DNA of 64,000 nucleotides from Hydrogenophaga sp. PBL-H3 (GCF_010104355.1 NZ_CP044972.1:62001-126000); one strand, 5' to 3'; shown: positions 35,179 through 43,942, numbered from the stretch's first letter. Numbers and translations are program-made. The notes: generated from the sequence alone by a model not told the origin.

Positions 35179-35433
35179 TCAGCGCGGCTTGCGCGGCACC
35201 ATCGGGCCGCGGCCTTCGATGTGGCGGAAGTTGATCCGGCCCTTGGTCAGGTCGTAAGGCGAGAGTTCGAGCGAGACGCGGTCACCCGCGAGGATGCGGA
35301 TGTGGTTCTTCTTCATCTTGCCGGCGGAATAGGCAATCAGCTGGTGACCGTTGTCCAGCGTCACGCGAAAGCGCGTGTCGGGCAGCACCTCGTTGACGAT
35401 GCCCATCATGTCGATCAGTTCTTCTTTGGCCAT
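35179..35433 (-). CDS. infA: Translation initiation factor IF-1
   Basis: 84 residues; the complete S1-like fold with [26 protein letters not shown] and [18 protein letters not shown]. It assists assembly of the 30S initiation complex. AAGGAAA lies 4 bases before the ATG. It stands alone rather than in a ribosomal-protein operon, as for the second infA copy of many Burkholderiales. It is about 12 residues longer than E. coli IF-1 at the C-terminus ([11 protein letters not shown]). Confidence 0.96.
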   Translation of the reverse strand: MAKEELIDMMGIVNEVLPDTRFRVTLDNGHQLIAYSAGKMKKNHIRILAGDRVSLELSPYDLTKGRINFRHIEGRGPMVPRKPR

Positions 35434-35461
35434 GGTGTTTCCTTTGCTTGAAGTGTATCGG

Positions 35462-35740
35462 TCAGTTCGGACGGGCCGCCAGGCGCGTGGTGTCGTGCAC
35501 CCAGTCGATCCCCTGAGCCAGGCCGTAGTCGGCGGCGGCGGCGTGGGTCGGGAAGGCGCTGTCGAAGCGCATCACGCGGGCGGTGGAAGCACTGCCACAG
35601 CCGCTGGCGATGGACACCTGCGCGGCGAACTGGCCGCCGGGCAACAGGCGCGGCGTTGCCGCAATGCGGTACTTGCCCAAGGTGAGGGGAGCGGGATTCG
35701 TTGTCGGAATCGTGGAAATCGTGTGAATCATCAAAAACAT
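35462..35740 (-). CDS. Small unknown protein upstream of infA
   Basis: About 92 residues if started at the ATG at 35740 (alternative 35731). I do not recognise a family. It contains [22 protein letters not shown] and a Ser/Ala-rich middle, then [19 protein letters not shown] near the end, a pattern I would expect for a small DNA/RNA-handling or stress protein. No signal peptide or membrane helix. It is 28 bases upstream of infA on the same strand, so co-transcription is likely. Confidence 0.55.
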   Translation of the reverse strand: MFLMIHTISTIPTTNPAPLTLGKYRIAATPRLLPGGQFAAQVSIASGCGSASTARVMRFDSAFPTHAAAADYGLAQGIDWVHDTTRLAARPN

Positions 35741-36088
35741 CGGTGGGCCAGGGCGCGCGGCGTTCGCCGCTGCGTCGGAAAGACCCGAATCAAAAATCAA
35801 GACCAAGTGGCAGCCCCAGCGCCGGGGTGTCTCACCGCTTGACCCGGTCTCGGGCCGTTGCGGGAAGCAACCGACCGGAACCAGCGCACGAACCACGGCA
35901 GGGGTTCAGGCAAAGCAGGGAGGAAAAGGCCACGGTGCTGTGAGAAAGCGGGGTGGCGCACCTTGGAGGGGCTGGACCAGCAGCCCCTCTGCCGGGGGCG
36001 GTGCGTTTGGGCCCTGGGGCTTGGACGCGGCTGATCGCTCAAGGCGACTGAGCATGATAGCACGGCGCGTCCAAACGCGCTGAGCGCC
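35741..36088. other. 348-base region upstream of the infA unit
   Basis: No gene recognised. The main structure is a strong perfect hairpin, GAGGGGCTG paired with CAGCCCCTC (35966-35989). It has no adjacent T-run on either strand, so it is not a standard terminator. A promoter for the infA pair and the tail of the ubiB-like transcript should meet here. Confidence 0.4.
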
Positions 36089-37792
36089 TCAGGACGGGTC
36101 GCCGGCATCCCGCCCCTTGCTGCTGCGCCAGATCGCGCGCACCAGCCAGAGCCCGCCGAGCACGGCACCCAGAAAACCCAGGAAACCGAAGGCGGGCAGC
36201 CCGAACAGGGTGGGCCCACCCTGAACCGTCATGACAATGGACGCACCGATGATGAGCGCCGAGATGACCAGGGCCATGGCCAGGCGGTTGGCGGCACGGT
36301 CGATCTGGTCGCCCACGCGCTTGAGGTGGGCCAGCTCGATGCCCACGTGCACCCGGCCGCGTCGGGCGCTGCGCAGCAGGCGCGAAAGATCGTGGGGCAG
36401 CTGCTCGGCCAGGCTCAGCGTGCGGCGCAGCGTCTGCCAGGCCCGCGCGCCCATGGCCTTGGGGCGGTAACGCGCGCGCACCACCTCGCGCAGCAGGGGC
36501 AGGGCCTCGGTGGCCATGTGAAAGTCCGGGTCCAGGCCGCGGCCCATGCCTTCCAGCGTGATGAAGGCCTTGATCAGCAGGGCCAGGTCGGGTGGCAGCG
36601 CCAGGTGATGCTCGCGCAGGATGGCCGTCACGTCCGCCAGCATCTGGCCCAGGCGAAGCTGGGCCAGCGGCACGCCCTGGTACTGGTCCACGAAGGCCTC
36701 GATCTCGGTCTCCAGCATGGCAAGGTTGATGCCATGTTCGTCACCGGTCCAGTCGATCAGCACGTCGGCCACGCCCTGGGGGTTGTGTTCCACCAGGCCC
36801 AGCAGCAGTTGAAGCAGCTCTTCTCGGCGCCGCTGTGAAAGGCGTCCCACCATGCCGAAGTCGATGAAGGCGATGCGGTTGTCGCTCAGGTAGAACACAT
36901 TGCCCGGGTGCGGATCGGCATGGAAGATCCCGTCCTGCACGATCATCTTGAGCACGGCTTGCGCGCCGCGCCGCGCCAACAGCCGCCGGTCAAGGCCCTG
37001 CGCTTCCAGCTGGTCCAGCGCGTCGCCCGGCACGCCGGCCACGAAATCCTGCACGTTGACGCGCGCAGTGGTGTAGGCCCAGTGCACGCGCGGCACCACG
37101 ATCCACGGCAAGGCCGCCATGTGGACGCTGATGCGCTCGGCGCTGCGGCATTCGGTGGCCAGGTCGAGCTCGCGCTTGAGCGAGCGTGCAAGCTCGCGCA
37201 CCAGTTGCTGAGGCCGGTAGGGTTTGAGCGCAGGCAGTTCCTCTTCGGCCAGTGCCGCCAGGCGCGCCAGCAGGCGCAGGTCGGCGTCGATGGTTTCGGT
37301 GATGCCAGGTCGGCGGATCTTGACGACGACGTCGGTACCGTCGTGCAGCTGGGCGCGGTGCACCTGCGCGATCGACGCCGCCGCCAGTGGTTCGGTGTCG
37401 AAGCGGGCAAACACCACGTCGGGCTCACCGCCGAGGTCTTCGAGCAACTGGGGGCGCAGCAGCGCCAGTGGCACCGCAGGGACCCGGCTGTGCAGTTTTT
37501 CGAATTCCGCGATCCATTCGGGGCCGAACAGGTCGGCCCGGCCCGCGAAGATCTGGCCCAGTTTCACAAACGCAGGGCCCAGCTCTTCGAGCGCCAGACG
37601 CACCTGCACCGGTGGCGCCAGGCGGGCGAGATCGGCTGCGTGATTCCACTTGAGCGCGTGCCCGGCCCGTTCCAGCGAGTCGGTCAGTCCCAGGCGGCGA
37701 ACGCTGTCACCAAACCCATGGCGGATCAGAACACCCAGGATGGTGTTGAGTCGGCCCATGTCGCGGGCAGCGCCCAAGGTTTCGATCAGCAT
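36089..37792 (-). CDS. UbiB/ABC1-family atypical kinase
   Basis: 567 residues. The conserved KxGQ segment (AFVKLGQIFAGR), SIAQVHRA, HADPHPGN and IDFG motifs identify the ABC1/UbiB atypical kinase-like fold. Two C-terminal hydrophobic helices (about 510-555) anchor it to the membrane. Members support ubiquinone biosynthesis; whether this is the principal UbiB or a paralogue cannot be decided, as no ubiE/ubiJ genes flank it. The ATG at 37792 is the first in the frame. Confidence 0.87.
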   Translation of the reverse strand: MLIETLGAARDMGRLNTILGVLIRHGFGDSVRRLGLTDSLERAGHALKWNHAADLARLAPPVQVRLALEELGPAFVKLGQIFAGRADLFGPEWIAEFEKLHSRVPAVPLALLRPQLLEDLGGEPDVVFARFDTEPLAAASIAQVHRAQLHDGTDVVVKIRRPGITETIDADLRLLARLAALAEEELPALKPYRPQQLVRELARSLKRELDLATECRSAERISVHMAALPWIVVPRVHWAYTTARVNVQDFVAGVPGDALDQLEAQGLDRRLLARRGAQAVLKMIVQDGIFHADPHPGNVFYLSDNRIAFIDFGMVGRLSQRRREELLQLLLGLVEHNPQGVADVLIDWTGDEHGINLAMLETEIEAFVDQYQGVPLAQLRLGQMLADVTAILREHHLALPPDLALLIKAFITLEGMGRGLDPDFHMATEALPLLREVVRARYRPKAMGARAWQTLRRTLSLAEQLPHDLSRLLRSARRGRVHVGIELAHLKRVGDQIDRAANRLAMALVISALIIGASIVMTVQGGPTLFGLPAFGFLGFLGAVLGGLWLVRAIWRSSKGRDAGDPS

Positions 37793-37850
37793 GAGGGGAT
37801 GATAGGACCCCCCGCCGCGCTGTGCGCGTCATGCTCCGGCGCAGGCCGGG

Positions 37851-38111
37851 CTACTTGCGATCGGGCAGCTCGATCTTGACTTCGAGCACATCCAGGTTGT
37901 CCTGGCGGTCGAGCTGGACCTTGATGTCGTCCGGGTTGATCTTGATGTACTTGCTGATCACGGCCACGAGCTCACGCTGCAAGGCTGGCAAGTAATCGGG
38001 TTCGGACGCGCTGCGGCCACTGCGCTCGTGTGCCAGGATGATCTGCAGCCGCTCCTTGGCCACGCTGGCGGTTTTTTTCTTCTCGCCGAGCAGAAAGGAA
38101 AAGATCGACAT
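37851..38111 (-). CDS. minE: Cell division topological specificity factor MinE
   Basis: 86 residues; anti-MinCD domain ([18 protein letters not shown]) followed by the topological domain ([20 protein letters not shown]). It drives MinD oscillation and limits MinC action to the poles. It begins 3 bases after the minD stop, as third gene of a minC-minD-minE unit. Normal length. Confidence 0.96.
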   Translation of the reverse strand: MSIFSFLLGEKKKTASVAKERLQIILAHERSGRSASEPDYLPALQRELVAVISKYIKINPDDIKVQLDRQDNLDVLEVKIELPDRK

Positions 38112-38114
38112 GCG

Positions 38115-38930
38115 TCATTTCCCCCCGAACAGGCGTTTGAAGAAGCCGGCCTTTTCAGCCTCGATGAATCGCAACGGTTTGTCGGCGCCCAGGAAACGGT
38201 CGATCACATCGCTGTAAGCCTCGGCCACGTCGGTACCCTTGAGGTGGATCGCCGGCGTGCCCTGGTTGGAGGCGGTCAGCACGTTTTCGCTCTCGGGAAT
38301 CACGCCGATGAGCTTGATGCGCAGGATGTCCTGGATGTCTTCGAGCGAGAGCATCTGGCCGTCGGCCACGCGCGTGGGGTTGTAGCGCGTGATCAGCAGG
38401 TGTTCCTTGATGGGGTCCTTGCCTTCGATCGCACGCTGGGTTTTGCTGCCCAGCATGCCCAGGATGCGGTCGGAGTCGCGCACGCTGGAGACTTCGGGGT
38501 TGGTCACGATCAGCGCTTCGTCGGCGTAGTGCATGGCCATGAGCGCGCCGGTTTCGATGCCTGCGGGCGAGTCGCACACGATGTACTCGAAACCCATGGC
38601 GGCGAGGTCGGTCAGCACCTTGTGCACGCCTTCCTGGCTCAATGCATCCTTGTCGCGTGTCTGGCTGGCGGCCAGCACGAACAGGTTGTCGCACTGCTTG
38701 TCCTTGATCAGCGCCTGGTTCAGGTTGGCTTCGCCCTGGATCACGTTGATCAGGTCGTACACCACGCGGCGTTCGCAACCCATGATGAGGTCGAGGTTGC
38801 GCAGGCCGACGTCGAAGTCGATCACGGCGGTCTTGTGGCCGCGCAAGGCGAGGCCGGAGGCAAAGCTGGCGCTGGTGGTGGTCTTGCCCACACCGCCCTT
38901 GCCGGAAGTGACGACAACAATTTTGGTCAT
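38115..38930 (-). CDS. minD: Septum-site-determining ATPase MinD
   Basis: 271 residues; deviant Walker A GKGGVGKTTT at 10-19, DFDVGLRNLD near 40, and a C-terminal amphipathic membrane-targeting helix GFFKRLFGGK. It binds membranes in its ATP form and recruits MinC. All marks of an active MinD are present. It lies 35 bases after minC and 3 before minE. Confidence 0.97.
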   Translation of the reverse strand: MTKIVVVTSGKGGVGKTTTSASFASGLALRGHKTAVIDFDVGLRNLDLIMGCERRVVYDLINVIQGEANLNQALIKDKQCDNLFVLAASQTRDKDALSQEGVHKVLTDLAAMGFEYIVCDSPAGIETGALMAMHYADEALIVTNPEVSSVRDSDRILGMLGSKTQRAIEGKDPIKEHLLITRYNPTRVADGQMLSLEDIQDILRIKLIGVIPESENVLTASNQGTPAIHLKGTDVAEAYSDVIDRFLGADKPLRFIEAEKAGFFKRLFGGK

Positions 38931-38965
38931 GGTGAAGGTCCTTCTGTTCGAAAAATAGGGGTTGA

Positions 38966-39736
38966 TCAGGCGCCGATGGCCTCGATCAGCAGCTTGTCGC
39001 CGTCCGAGCCGGGCACCAGGCGCACCTGCGCCGGCTTGCCCAGAATCGATTCGGGCAGGGCGACTTCGCTGGTGCGGTAAATGCCGGCAATCGAAATCAG
39101 CTCGGGCGCCATGCCCAGCGCGAAGATGCGGGCGTCGGCGTTGCCACGGGCGCCGGCAATGGCCTTGCCGCGCAGCGGTGCGTACACATGGATGTGCCCG
39201 TCGGCAATGACCTCGGCGCCGGGGTTGACCATGGCCATGACAACCAGGTCGCGACCGCGCGCATACACCTGCTGGCCCGAGCGCAGGGGTTTGTCGATGA
39301 CCAGAGCACCGGGTGCGGGCGCTGGTGCCGAAGGTGCCACCGATTCCGAGGGAGCGGACATCTCGGTGGGTGCGACGGCAGGCGCCGCGCGTTGCACCGA
39401 CGCGTCGGCTGCGTTCGTCAGGCCAGCGGCCAGGGCCAGCCGGGTCTGTTCGATGGTGCCGCCGCGCACCGCCAGCGGAACCAGGCGGTACTGGCGCAGC
39501 AAAGTCTGCAGGGCGCCGAAATCGGGCAAGGCGTTGGCCTCGGCCACATTGAGCGGGTGCAGATCGATGACCAGGGGGTCGTTGTCGAAGAAATCGGGTA
39601 TGTCGCCGAAACGCTGGGTCAGTTCCCGGGCCAGACGGTCGAGATCGGACGACTTGAGCATGAGCGCCACCAGGGGCAGGTGCGCGCTCTTGATTTCGAA
39701 GGTGGTGGGCGCGTTTCCTGCGAGGGCAACAGACAT
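38966..39736 (-). CDS. minC: Septum formation inhibitor MinC
   Basis: 256 residues. The N-terminal FtsZ-inhibiting domain (about 1-110) is followed by an Ala/Pro-rich linker (about 120-150) and the C-terminal beta-helix domain (VYARGRDLVVMAMVNPGAEVIADGHIHVYAPLRG) that binds MinD. The ATG at 39736 is selected because it starts the family N-terminus; an upstream extension of 33 residues is unlike it. Confidence 0.95.
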   Translation of the reverse strand: MSVALAGNAPTTFEIKSAHLPLVALMLKSSDLDRLARELTQRFGDIPDFFDNDPLVIDLHPLNVAEANALPDFGALQTLLRQYRLVPLAVRGGTIEQTRLALAAGLTNAADASVQRAAPAVAPTEMSAPSESVAPSAPAPAPGALVIDKPLRSGQQVYARGRDLVVMAMVNPGAEVIADGHIHVYAPLRGKAIAGARGNADARIFALGMAPELISIAGIYRTSEVALPESILGKPAQVRLVPGSDGDKLLIEAIGA

Positions 39737-40050
39737 GGGCGAAACAGGCTCACAAAAAAAGCAGCCGAAGCCAGCGACGCAGGGCATCGAGGTCGGTCGT
39801 GAAGCGGCGCAGTTTAACAGCCGGGCCACGCGCACCTGGCAAGCGCTTGTGCCCAGGTGTCAGGGCATGTTTCGAAGCCAGGCCGGCCAGGCAACTCGGC
39901 AATCATGCACAACACTGTGCATATCTTTTGAACAAACCATGGGTTATCCACAGACGGTGGGCAATTTCTGGAGTTGTCCTTTTTCGAGGCCTTCTTGACC
40001 CGGGTGCTTCACACAGGCTTGAGAATCCCACAACTTGTTGATACAGAAGG
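39737..40050. other. Intergenic region upstream of minC with several palindromes
   Basis: No gene recognised. Three structures are visible: CACCTGG (39833-39839) with CCAGGTG (39853-39859) flanking the self-complementary AAGCGCTT (39841-39848); a perfect 18-bp palindrome ATGCACA-ACAC-TGTGCAT (39905-39922); and a perfect DnaA-box sequence TTATCCACA (39944-39952). They lie 100-210 bases from the minC start and could be regulatory sites for the minCDE promoter. No other clear DnaA boxes surround the last, so an origin is not supported. Confidence 0.5.
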
Positions 40051-40083
40051 AAAAAGGGCGCTTGTCCACAGCGGACAGCGCCC
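40051..40083 (-). terminator. Intrinsic terminator of the Spy-like gene
   Basis: On the minus strand GGGCGCTGTCC (40083-40073) pairs with GGACAAGCGCCC (40067-40056) with one bulged base, followed by TTTTT (40055-40051). It lies 78 bases downstream of the Spy-like stop codon and should end the transcript coming from copZ-cueR or from spy itself. Confidence 0.82.
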
Positions 40084-40160
40084 TCTACTACTACTGCTAT
40101 CTTGTATTTAAAGAATCTATAAGAACAAGACGCAGAGAAGTCCATCGGCTTGGGAGCCGA

Positions 40161-40727
40161 TCAGATCGTGCCGCCCATGCGGTGGTGGTCACCACCGTGG
40201 TGCCGGTGTTTGCCGTGGCCGTTCATGCCGGCGCGCTGAAAACCTTGCATCTGTTTCGCGTCGAAAACCTTCTGCTGTTCGGCGTTGAGCACGGCATAGA
40301 AGCTCTTGATCGCGTCGTGGCGCTGCGCCATGCGGGCGTCGCGTTCGGCTTTCAGGGCTGCCATCTTGTCCAGACGCTGGGGCGTGGTCAGCTTGGACCA
40401 GTCTTCGCGGGGACCCTGGCGGTTCGGGCGGGCATCAGGCTGGGTGCGCGCCACGAAGGCGTTCCAGGCCGGTTCCTGCTGGGCGGTGATCTTCAGATCG
40501 GCTTTCAGGGCCGCCTGGCGTTCTGCCGTGTGCTTCTGCATGCGGGCCAGGCGCTCGGCGCGTTTGGCGTCGCGCTGGCCGTCCTGGGCACCTTCCTGGG
40601 CCTGCTGCGTGGTGGGCGGTGCCACCGGAGCGGCCGTGGTGCCCTGGGCGATGGCGGTGACCGAGAGACCGGCGAATGCGGCCGCCAGGGCGGCGGCCAT
40701 CAGGGCGCGTTTGGGAATCGATGTCAT
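40161..40727 (-). CDS. Spy/CpxP-like periplasmic LTXXQ-motif protein
   Basis: 188 residues with a Sec signal peptide (about 1-28, ending AIAQ). The mature part is rich in charged helices with the LTXXQ-like sites KLTTPQRLDKM and NAEQQKVFDA, typical of Spy-type chaperones. The C-terminus is His-rich (GKHRHHGGDHHRMGG), suggesting metal binding. AGGAG stands 5 bases before the ATG. It follows cueR by 74 bases on the same strand, so copper-linked periplasmic stress is a reasonable role (inference). Confidence 0.85.
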   Translation of the reverse strand: MTSIPKRALMAAALAAAFAGLSVTAIAQGTTAAPVAPPTTQQAQEGAQDGQRDAKRAERLARMQKHTAERQAALKADLKITAQQEPAWNAFVARTQPDARPNRQGPREDWSKLTTPQRLDKMAALKAERDARMAQRHDAIKSFYAVLNAEQQKVFDAKQMQGFQRAGMNGHGKHRHHGGDHHRMGGTI

Positions 40728-40759
40728 ATTCACTCCTTGTGACCGTTGAGGAAGATTCA

Positions 40760-40785
40760 CCACAGCTTGGGTCGGTGGGCTGTGG
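40760..40785. promoter_or_regulatory. Inverted repeat between cueR and the Spy-like gene
   Basis: CCACAGC (40760-40766) and GCTGTGG (40779-40785) form a perfect 7-bp inverted repeat with a 12-base spacer, 33 bases upstream of the Spy-like ATG. It could be a leader hairpin or an operator. It lacks the T-run of a terminator. Confidence 0.35.
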
Positions 40786-40801
40786 AATGCCTCCAGTGTG
40801 G

Positions 40802-41332
40802 TCAGGGGGTGTTTCTGAGCGGTGCTGCGGATGTGGCGGGCTTGTAAAGTTTTGTGCCGCTTTTTGGCGCCTTCGCGCATGGACCAGCCGGGTGGGCCAG
40901 GTCGTCCAGGATCGGGCAGTCCGGTCGGCCATCGCCCGGGCACAGGTGCATCAGTCCACCCAGCGTGCGCTGCATGGACTGCAGGGCTTCTATGCGCTGG
41001 GCCAGCTCGTCCAGGTGCTTCTGGGTGATGCGTTTGACGCTGGCGCTGCTGCGCTTGCGGTTGTGCCACAGGCTCACCAGTTCGGCGATGGCGTCCAGCC
41101 CAAAGCCCATGTCGCGCGCGCGGCGGATGAAGCGCAGCGAATGCACATCGGCCAGGCTGTACTGGCGGTAGTTGCTGTCGGTGCGCACCACATCGCCCAG
41201 CAGACCGAGGGTTTCGTAGTGGCGCAGCATCTTGGGCGAGATGCCGCTGAGTTTGGCGGCCCGGCCGATGTTGACCGGCCAGCGGGTGAGCTGGTCAAGG
41301 TCGGTGTCGCCGGGGGTGTCGTTGTGGGACAT
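40802..41332 (-). CDS. cueR: Copper-responsive MerR-family regulator (CueR type)
   Basis: 176 residues. The winged-helix domain has NIGRAAKLSGISPKMLRHYE and NYRQYSLADV. The metal site has Cys131 and Cys139 eight residues apart (HLCPGDGRPDCPI), the spacing of Cu(I)-sensing CueR proteins; zinc or mercury sensors differ. There is an N-terminal extension of about 20 residues before the helix-turn-helix. It is downstream of copZ by 4 bases, and both face copA across two back-to-back CueR-type promoters. Confidence 0.92.
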   Translation of the reverse strand: MSHNDTPGDTDLDQLTRWPVNIGRAAKLSGISPKMLRHYETLGLLGDVVRTDSNYRQYSLADVHSLRFIRRARDMGFGLDAIAELVSLWHNRKRSSASVKRITQKHLDELAQRIEALQSMQRTLGGLMHLCPGDGRPDCPILDDLAHPAGPCAKAPKSGTKLYKPATSAAPLRNTP

Positions 41333-41336
41333 GGCG

Positions 41337-41534
41337 TCAGGCCGCTACCTGGTAACCCTCTTCACGGATGGCCGCGGCCAGGGTGTCGCGGGGCTGTGTG
41401 CTGTCCACTTCGACGCGGTTGTGCGCCCGGTCGATGCTGACTTGCGCCTGCGGGTCGACCAGCTTGATGGCGGTGGTCACGGCTTTTTCGCAGTGGCCGC
41501 AGGTCATGCCCTGCACGGTGAAAACTTCGTTCAT
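41337..41534 (-). CDS. copZ: Copper chaperone CopZ (heavy-metal-associated domain)
   Basis: 65 residues, one HMA domain with the metal-binding GMTCGHC motif (Cys12 and Cys15). It carries Cu(I) in the cytosol to CopA and CueR. AGGAA is 8 bases upstream of the ATG. Its promoter (41565-41595) has the CueR arrangement. It is the first gene of the copZ-cueR(-spy) unit. Confidence 0.92.
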   Translation of the reverse strand: MNEVFTVQGMTCGHCEKAVTTAIKLVDPQAQVSIDRAHNRVEVDSTQPRDTLAAAIREEGYQVAA

Positions 41535-41564
41535 GGAGATTCCTTGAAGGGGTTGGAAAAATCC

Positions 41565-41595
41565 ATTGTCATCCTTGACACGGTGTGAAGGTCAA
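41565..41595 (-). promoter_or_regulatory. CueR-type promoter for copZ-cueR
   Basis: On the minus strand: -35 TTGACC (41595-41590), a 19-bp spacer, and -10 GACAAT (41570-41565). The spacer holds the dyad CCTT-C-ACAC/TGTC-AAGG, symmetric across 19 bases. A 19-bp spacer with an internal dyad is the mark of MerR-family activated promoters. The ATG of copZ lies about 30 bases beyond the -10. Confidence 0.8.
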
Positions 41596-41608
41596 CGAAC
41601 TTTTTCGC

Positions 41609-41639
41609 TTGACCTTCCCATTGGGGCAAAGCTTATGCT
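41609..41639 (+). promoter_or_regulatory. CueR-type promoter for copA
   Basis: On the plus strand: -35 TTGACC (41609-41614), a 19-bp spacer with a CCTTCCC/GGGGCAAAG half-symmetric dyad, and -10 TATGCT (41634-41639). The copA ATG begins only 6 bases after the -10, which places the start site at or near the first coding base. Confidence 0.8.
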
Positions 41640-41645
41640 GACCCC

Positions 41646-43925
41646 ATGAACACGAACACCACTGCCACCATGCCCCTTCCGCCGGCCCAGATCGACCTGG
41701 GCATTGGCGGCATGACCTGTGCCTCTTGCGTGCTGCGGGTCGAGAAAGCCTTGAAGAAGCAACCCGGCGTGGCCGAAGCCACAGTGAACCTGGCCACCGA
41801 ATCGGCGCGGGTGCTGATCGCAGGAGGTGACACGCCCGAGGCGCTGGCGCGCATCAAGCGCGCGGTGCGCGATGCGGGCTACGAGCCCCGCACGATGGAA
41901 GCCATGGACGAAGCCGCCGATGCGCGCTGGATGGGTGTGCCGGTTGACGCCTGGCCGGTGCTGATCGGCATCGTGTTGTCGGCACCGTTGGTGTTACCGA
42001 TGGTGGGTGACCTGTTTGGCAAACACTGGATGCTCTCGGCCTGGATTCAATTCGCGCTGGCCACGCCAGTGCAGTTCGTGCTGGGTGCTCGCTTCTACCG
42101 CGCTGGCTGGCATGCGCTCAAGGCGCGCACCGGCAACATGGAACTGCTGGTGTCCATCGGCACCACGGCGGCGTGGGCGCTGTCCACATGGTTGTGGTGG
42201 CGATCCGGGCCGGACGAGATGCTGCACCTGTACTTTGAAGCCTCGGCCGTGGTGATCACGCTGGTGTTGCTGGGCAAATGGCTGGAAGCACGCGCCAAGC
42301 GCCAGACCACCACGGCCATTCGCGCGCTGCACGCGTTGCGGCCCGACCGTGCCCACCTGTTGCCCGACGGCATTCGTCGCACCGAGATCACCGACGTGGC
42401 GGTGGATGAACTCCTGCCGGGTGACGTGATCCGGGTGTTGCCGGGTGAGCGTTTTGCAGCCGACGGCACGGTGGTGCAAGGCAGCACGCAGGCCGACGAA
42501 TCCATGCTGACCGGTGAGGCCATGCCGGTGGCGAAAGCGGTGGGTGATGGCGTGACTGGTGGATCGCTCAACGGTGAAGGCGCGGTCGAGGTGGCGGTGC
42601 GGGCCATCGGGGCACAGAGCGTGCTGGCGCAGATCATTGCCCTGGTGCAGGACGCCCAGGCCGGCAAGGCGCCCGTGCAGCGCATGGTGGACCAGGTGGC
42701 CGCCGTGTTCGTGCCGGTGGTGCTGGTCATTGCGCTGGGCACCATGCTGGGCTGGCTGTGGACCGGAGCGTCGATGGAAGTGGCCCTGATCCATGCGGTG
42801 GCGGTGCTGGTGATTGCCTGCCCGTGTGCCCTGGGCCTGGCGACGCCGGCGGCCATCATGGCCGGCACGGGCGTGGCCGCTCAGCACGGCATTTTGATCA
42901 AGGACGCGCAGGCGCTGGAGATCGCCCACCGGGTGGACACCGTGGCGTTTGACAAGACAGGCACGCTGACCGAGGGCCACCCGCGCCTGCTGGTGATTGA
43001 AGCGGCGCCCGGTGTGGACGAGTTGTCGGTGTTGCAGGCTGCTGCGGCACTGCAGGCGCAGAGCGCGCATCCGCTGGCGCGTGCGGTGGTGGAGGCAGCC
43101 ACGGCGCGTTCTCTCACGGTGGCGCTGGACGCGGCCCACGATGTGCAGGCGGTGTCGGGGCGGGGCAGCCAGGGCACGGTGCAGGGTGCTGTGTTGTCGC
43201 TGGGCAGCCTGCGCTGGATGGATGAACTGGGTGTTGATCTGGGGCCGCTGGCCGACCGTGCGCAGGCCTTGCAACAACAGGGATCAACCGTCTCGGCGCT
43301 CGCCAGCCAGGCCGCTGGCAGCGATGTGTGGTCGCCCCTGGCCCTGCTGGCGTTCGGCGACGAACCCAAGGCGGGCGCGGCTGCGGCGATTGCCGAGTTG
43401 CGCGCGGCCGGCATGCGGCTGTTCATGGTGTCGGGCGACAACCTGGGTGCTGCGACAGCCATGGCCGCGCGGCTGGACCTGCGCACGACCGAGGACGAGG
43501 TCATTGCGGAGGTACTGCCGGGTGACAAGGCAGCCGTGGTTCGGCGATTGCGAGAGGGAGGCCATGTCGTTGCGATGGTGGGCGACGGTGTGAACGACGC
43601 GCCTGCGCTGGCAGCAGCCGACGTCGGCATGGCCATGAGCCACAGCCAGGGCGCCAGCTCGGACGTGGCCATGCACGCCGCCGGCATCACGCTGATGCGG
43701 GGCGACCCCTTGATGGTGGCCGCCGCACTCGACATCTCGCGCCGCACGGTGAGCAAGATCCGGCAGAACCTGTTCTGGGCGTTCGCGTACAACGTGGCGG
43801 GCATTCCGCTGGCCGCGCTGGGTTTCCTGAGCCCGGTGGTGGCGGGTGCGGCCATGGCGTTGAGCTCGGTGAGCGTGGTGAGCAACGCCTTGTTGCTCAA
43901 GCGCTGGAAGCCACCGCAGCGCTGA
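41646..43925 (+). CDS. copA: Cu(I)-exporting P-type ATPase CopA
   Basis: 759 residues; pumps Cu(I) out of the cytosol. One N-terminal HMA domain (GMTCASC, 22-28), TGEAMP in the actuator, the membrane metal site CPC at 392-394, DKTGT from Asp436, the HP motif SAHPLA and the hinge GDGVNDAPAL are all present. No ribosome site is visible before the ATG, and the predicted -10 lies 6 bases upstream, so the message may be leaderless. It is divergent from copZ-cueR. Confidence 0.96.
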   Translation: MNTNTTATMPLPPAQIDLGIGGMTCASCVLRVEKALKKQPGVAEATVNLATESARVLIAGGDTPEALARIKRAVRDAGYEPRTMEAMDEAADARWMGVPVDAWPVLIGIVLSAPLVLPMVGDLFGKHWMLSAWIQFALATPVQFVLGARFYRAGWHALKARTGNMELLVSIGTTAAWALSTWLWWRSGPDEMLHLYFEASAVVITLVLLGKWLEARAKRQTTTAIRALHALRPDRAHLLPDGIRRTEITDVAVDELLPGDVIRVLPGERFAADGTVVQGSTQADESMLTGEAMPVAKAVGDGVTGGSLNGEGAVEVAVRAIGAQSVLAQIIALVQDAQAGKAPVQRMVDQVAAVFVPVVLVIALGTMLGWLWTGASMEVALIHAVAVLVIACPCALGLATPAAIMAGTGVAAQHGILIKDAQALEIAHRVDTVAFDKTGTLTEGHPRLLVIEAAPGVDELSVLQAAAALQAQSAHPLARAVVEAATARSLTVALDAAHDVQAVSGRGSQGTVQGAVLSLGSLRWMDELGVDLGPLADRAQALQQQGSTVSALASQAAGSDVWSPLALLAFGDEPKAGAAAAIAELRAAGMRLFMVSGDNLGAATAMAARLDLRTTEDEVIAEVLPGDKAAVVRRLREGGHVVAMVGDGVNDAPALAAADVGMAMSHSQGASSDVAMHAAGITLMRGDPLMVAAALDISRRTVSKIRQNLFWAFAYNVAGIPLAALGFLSPVVAGAAMALSSVSVVSNALLLKRWKPPQR

Positions 43926-43942
43926 AAGCGTCATGCCGCTTG

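Noticed and set aside
36080..36092. CTGAG-CGC-CTCAG hairpin at the end of the ubiB-like gene as a terminator
   Set aside because: The stem is five pairs and only three T follow on the minus strand.
40062..40070. TTGTCCACA as a second DnaA box near minC
   Set aside because: It is part of the stem of the intrinsic terminator at 40051-40083, has one mismatch, and the region lacks other boxes or dnaA/dnaN genes expected for an origin.
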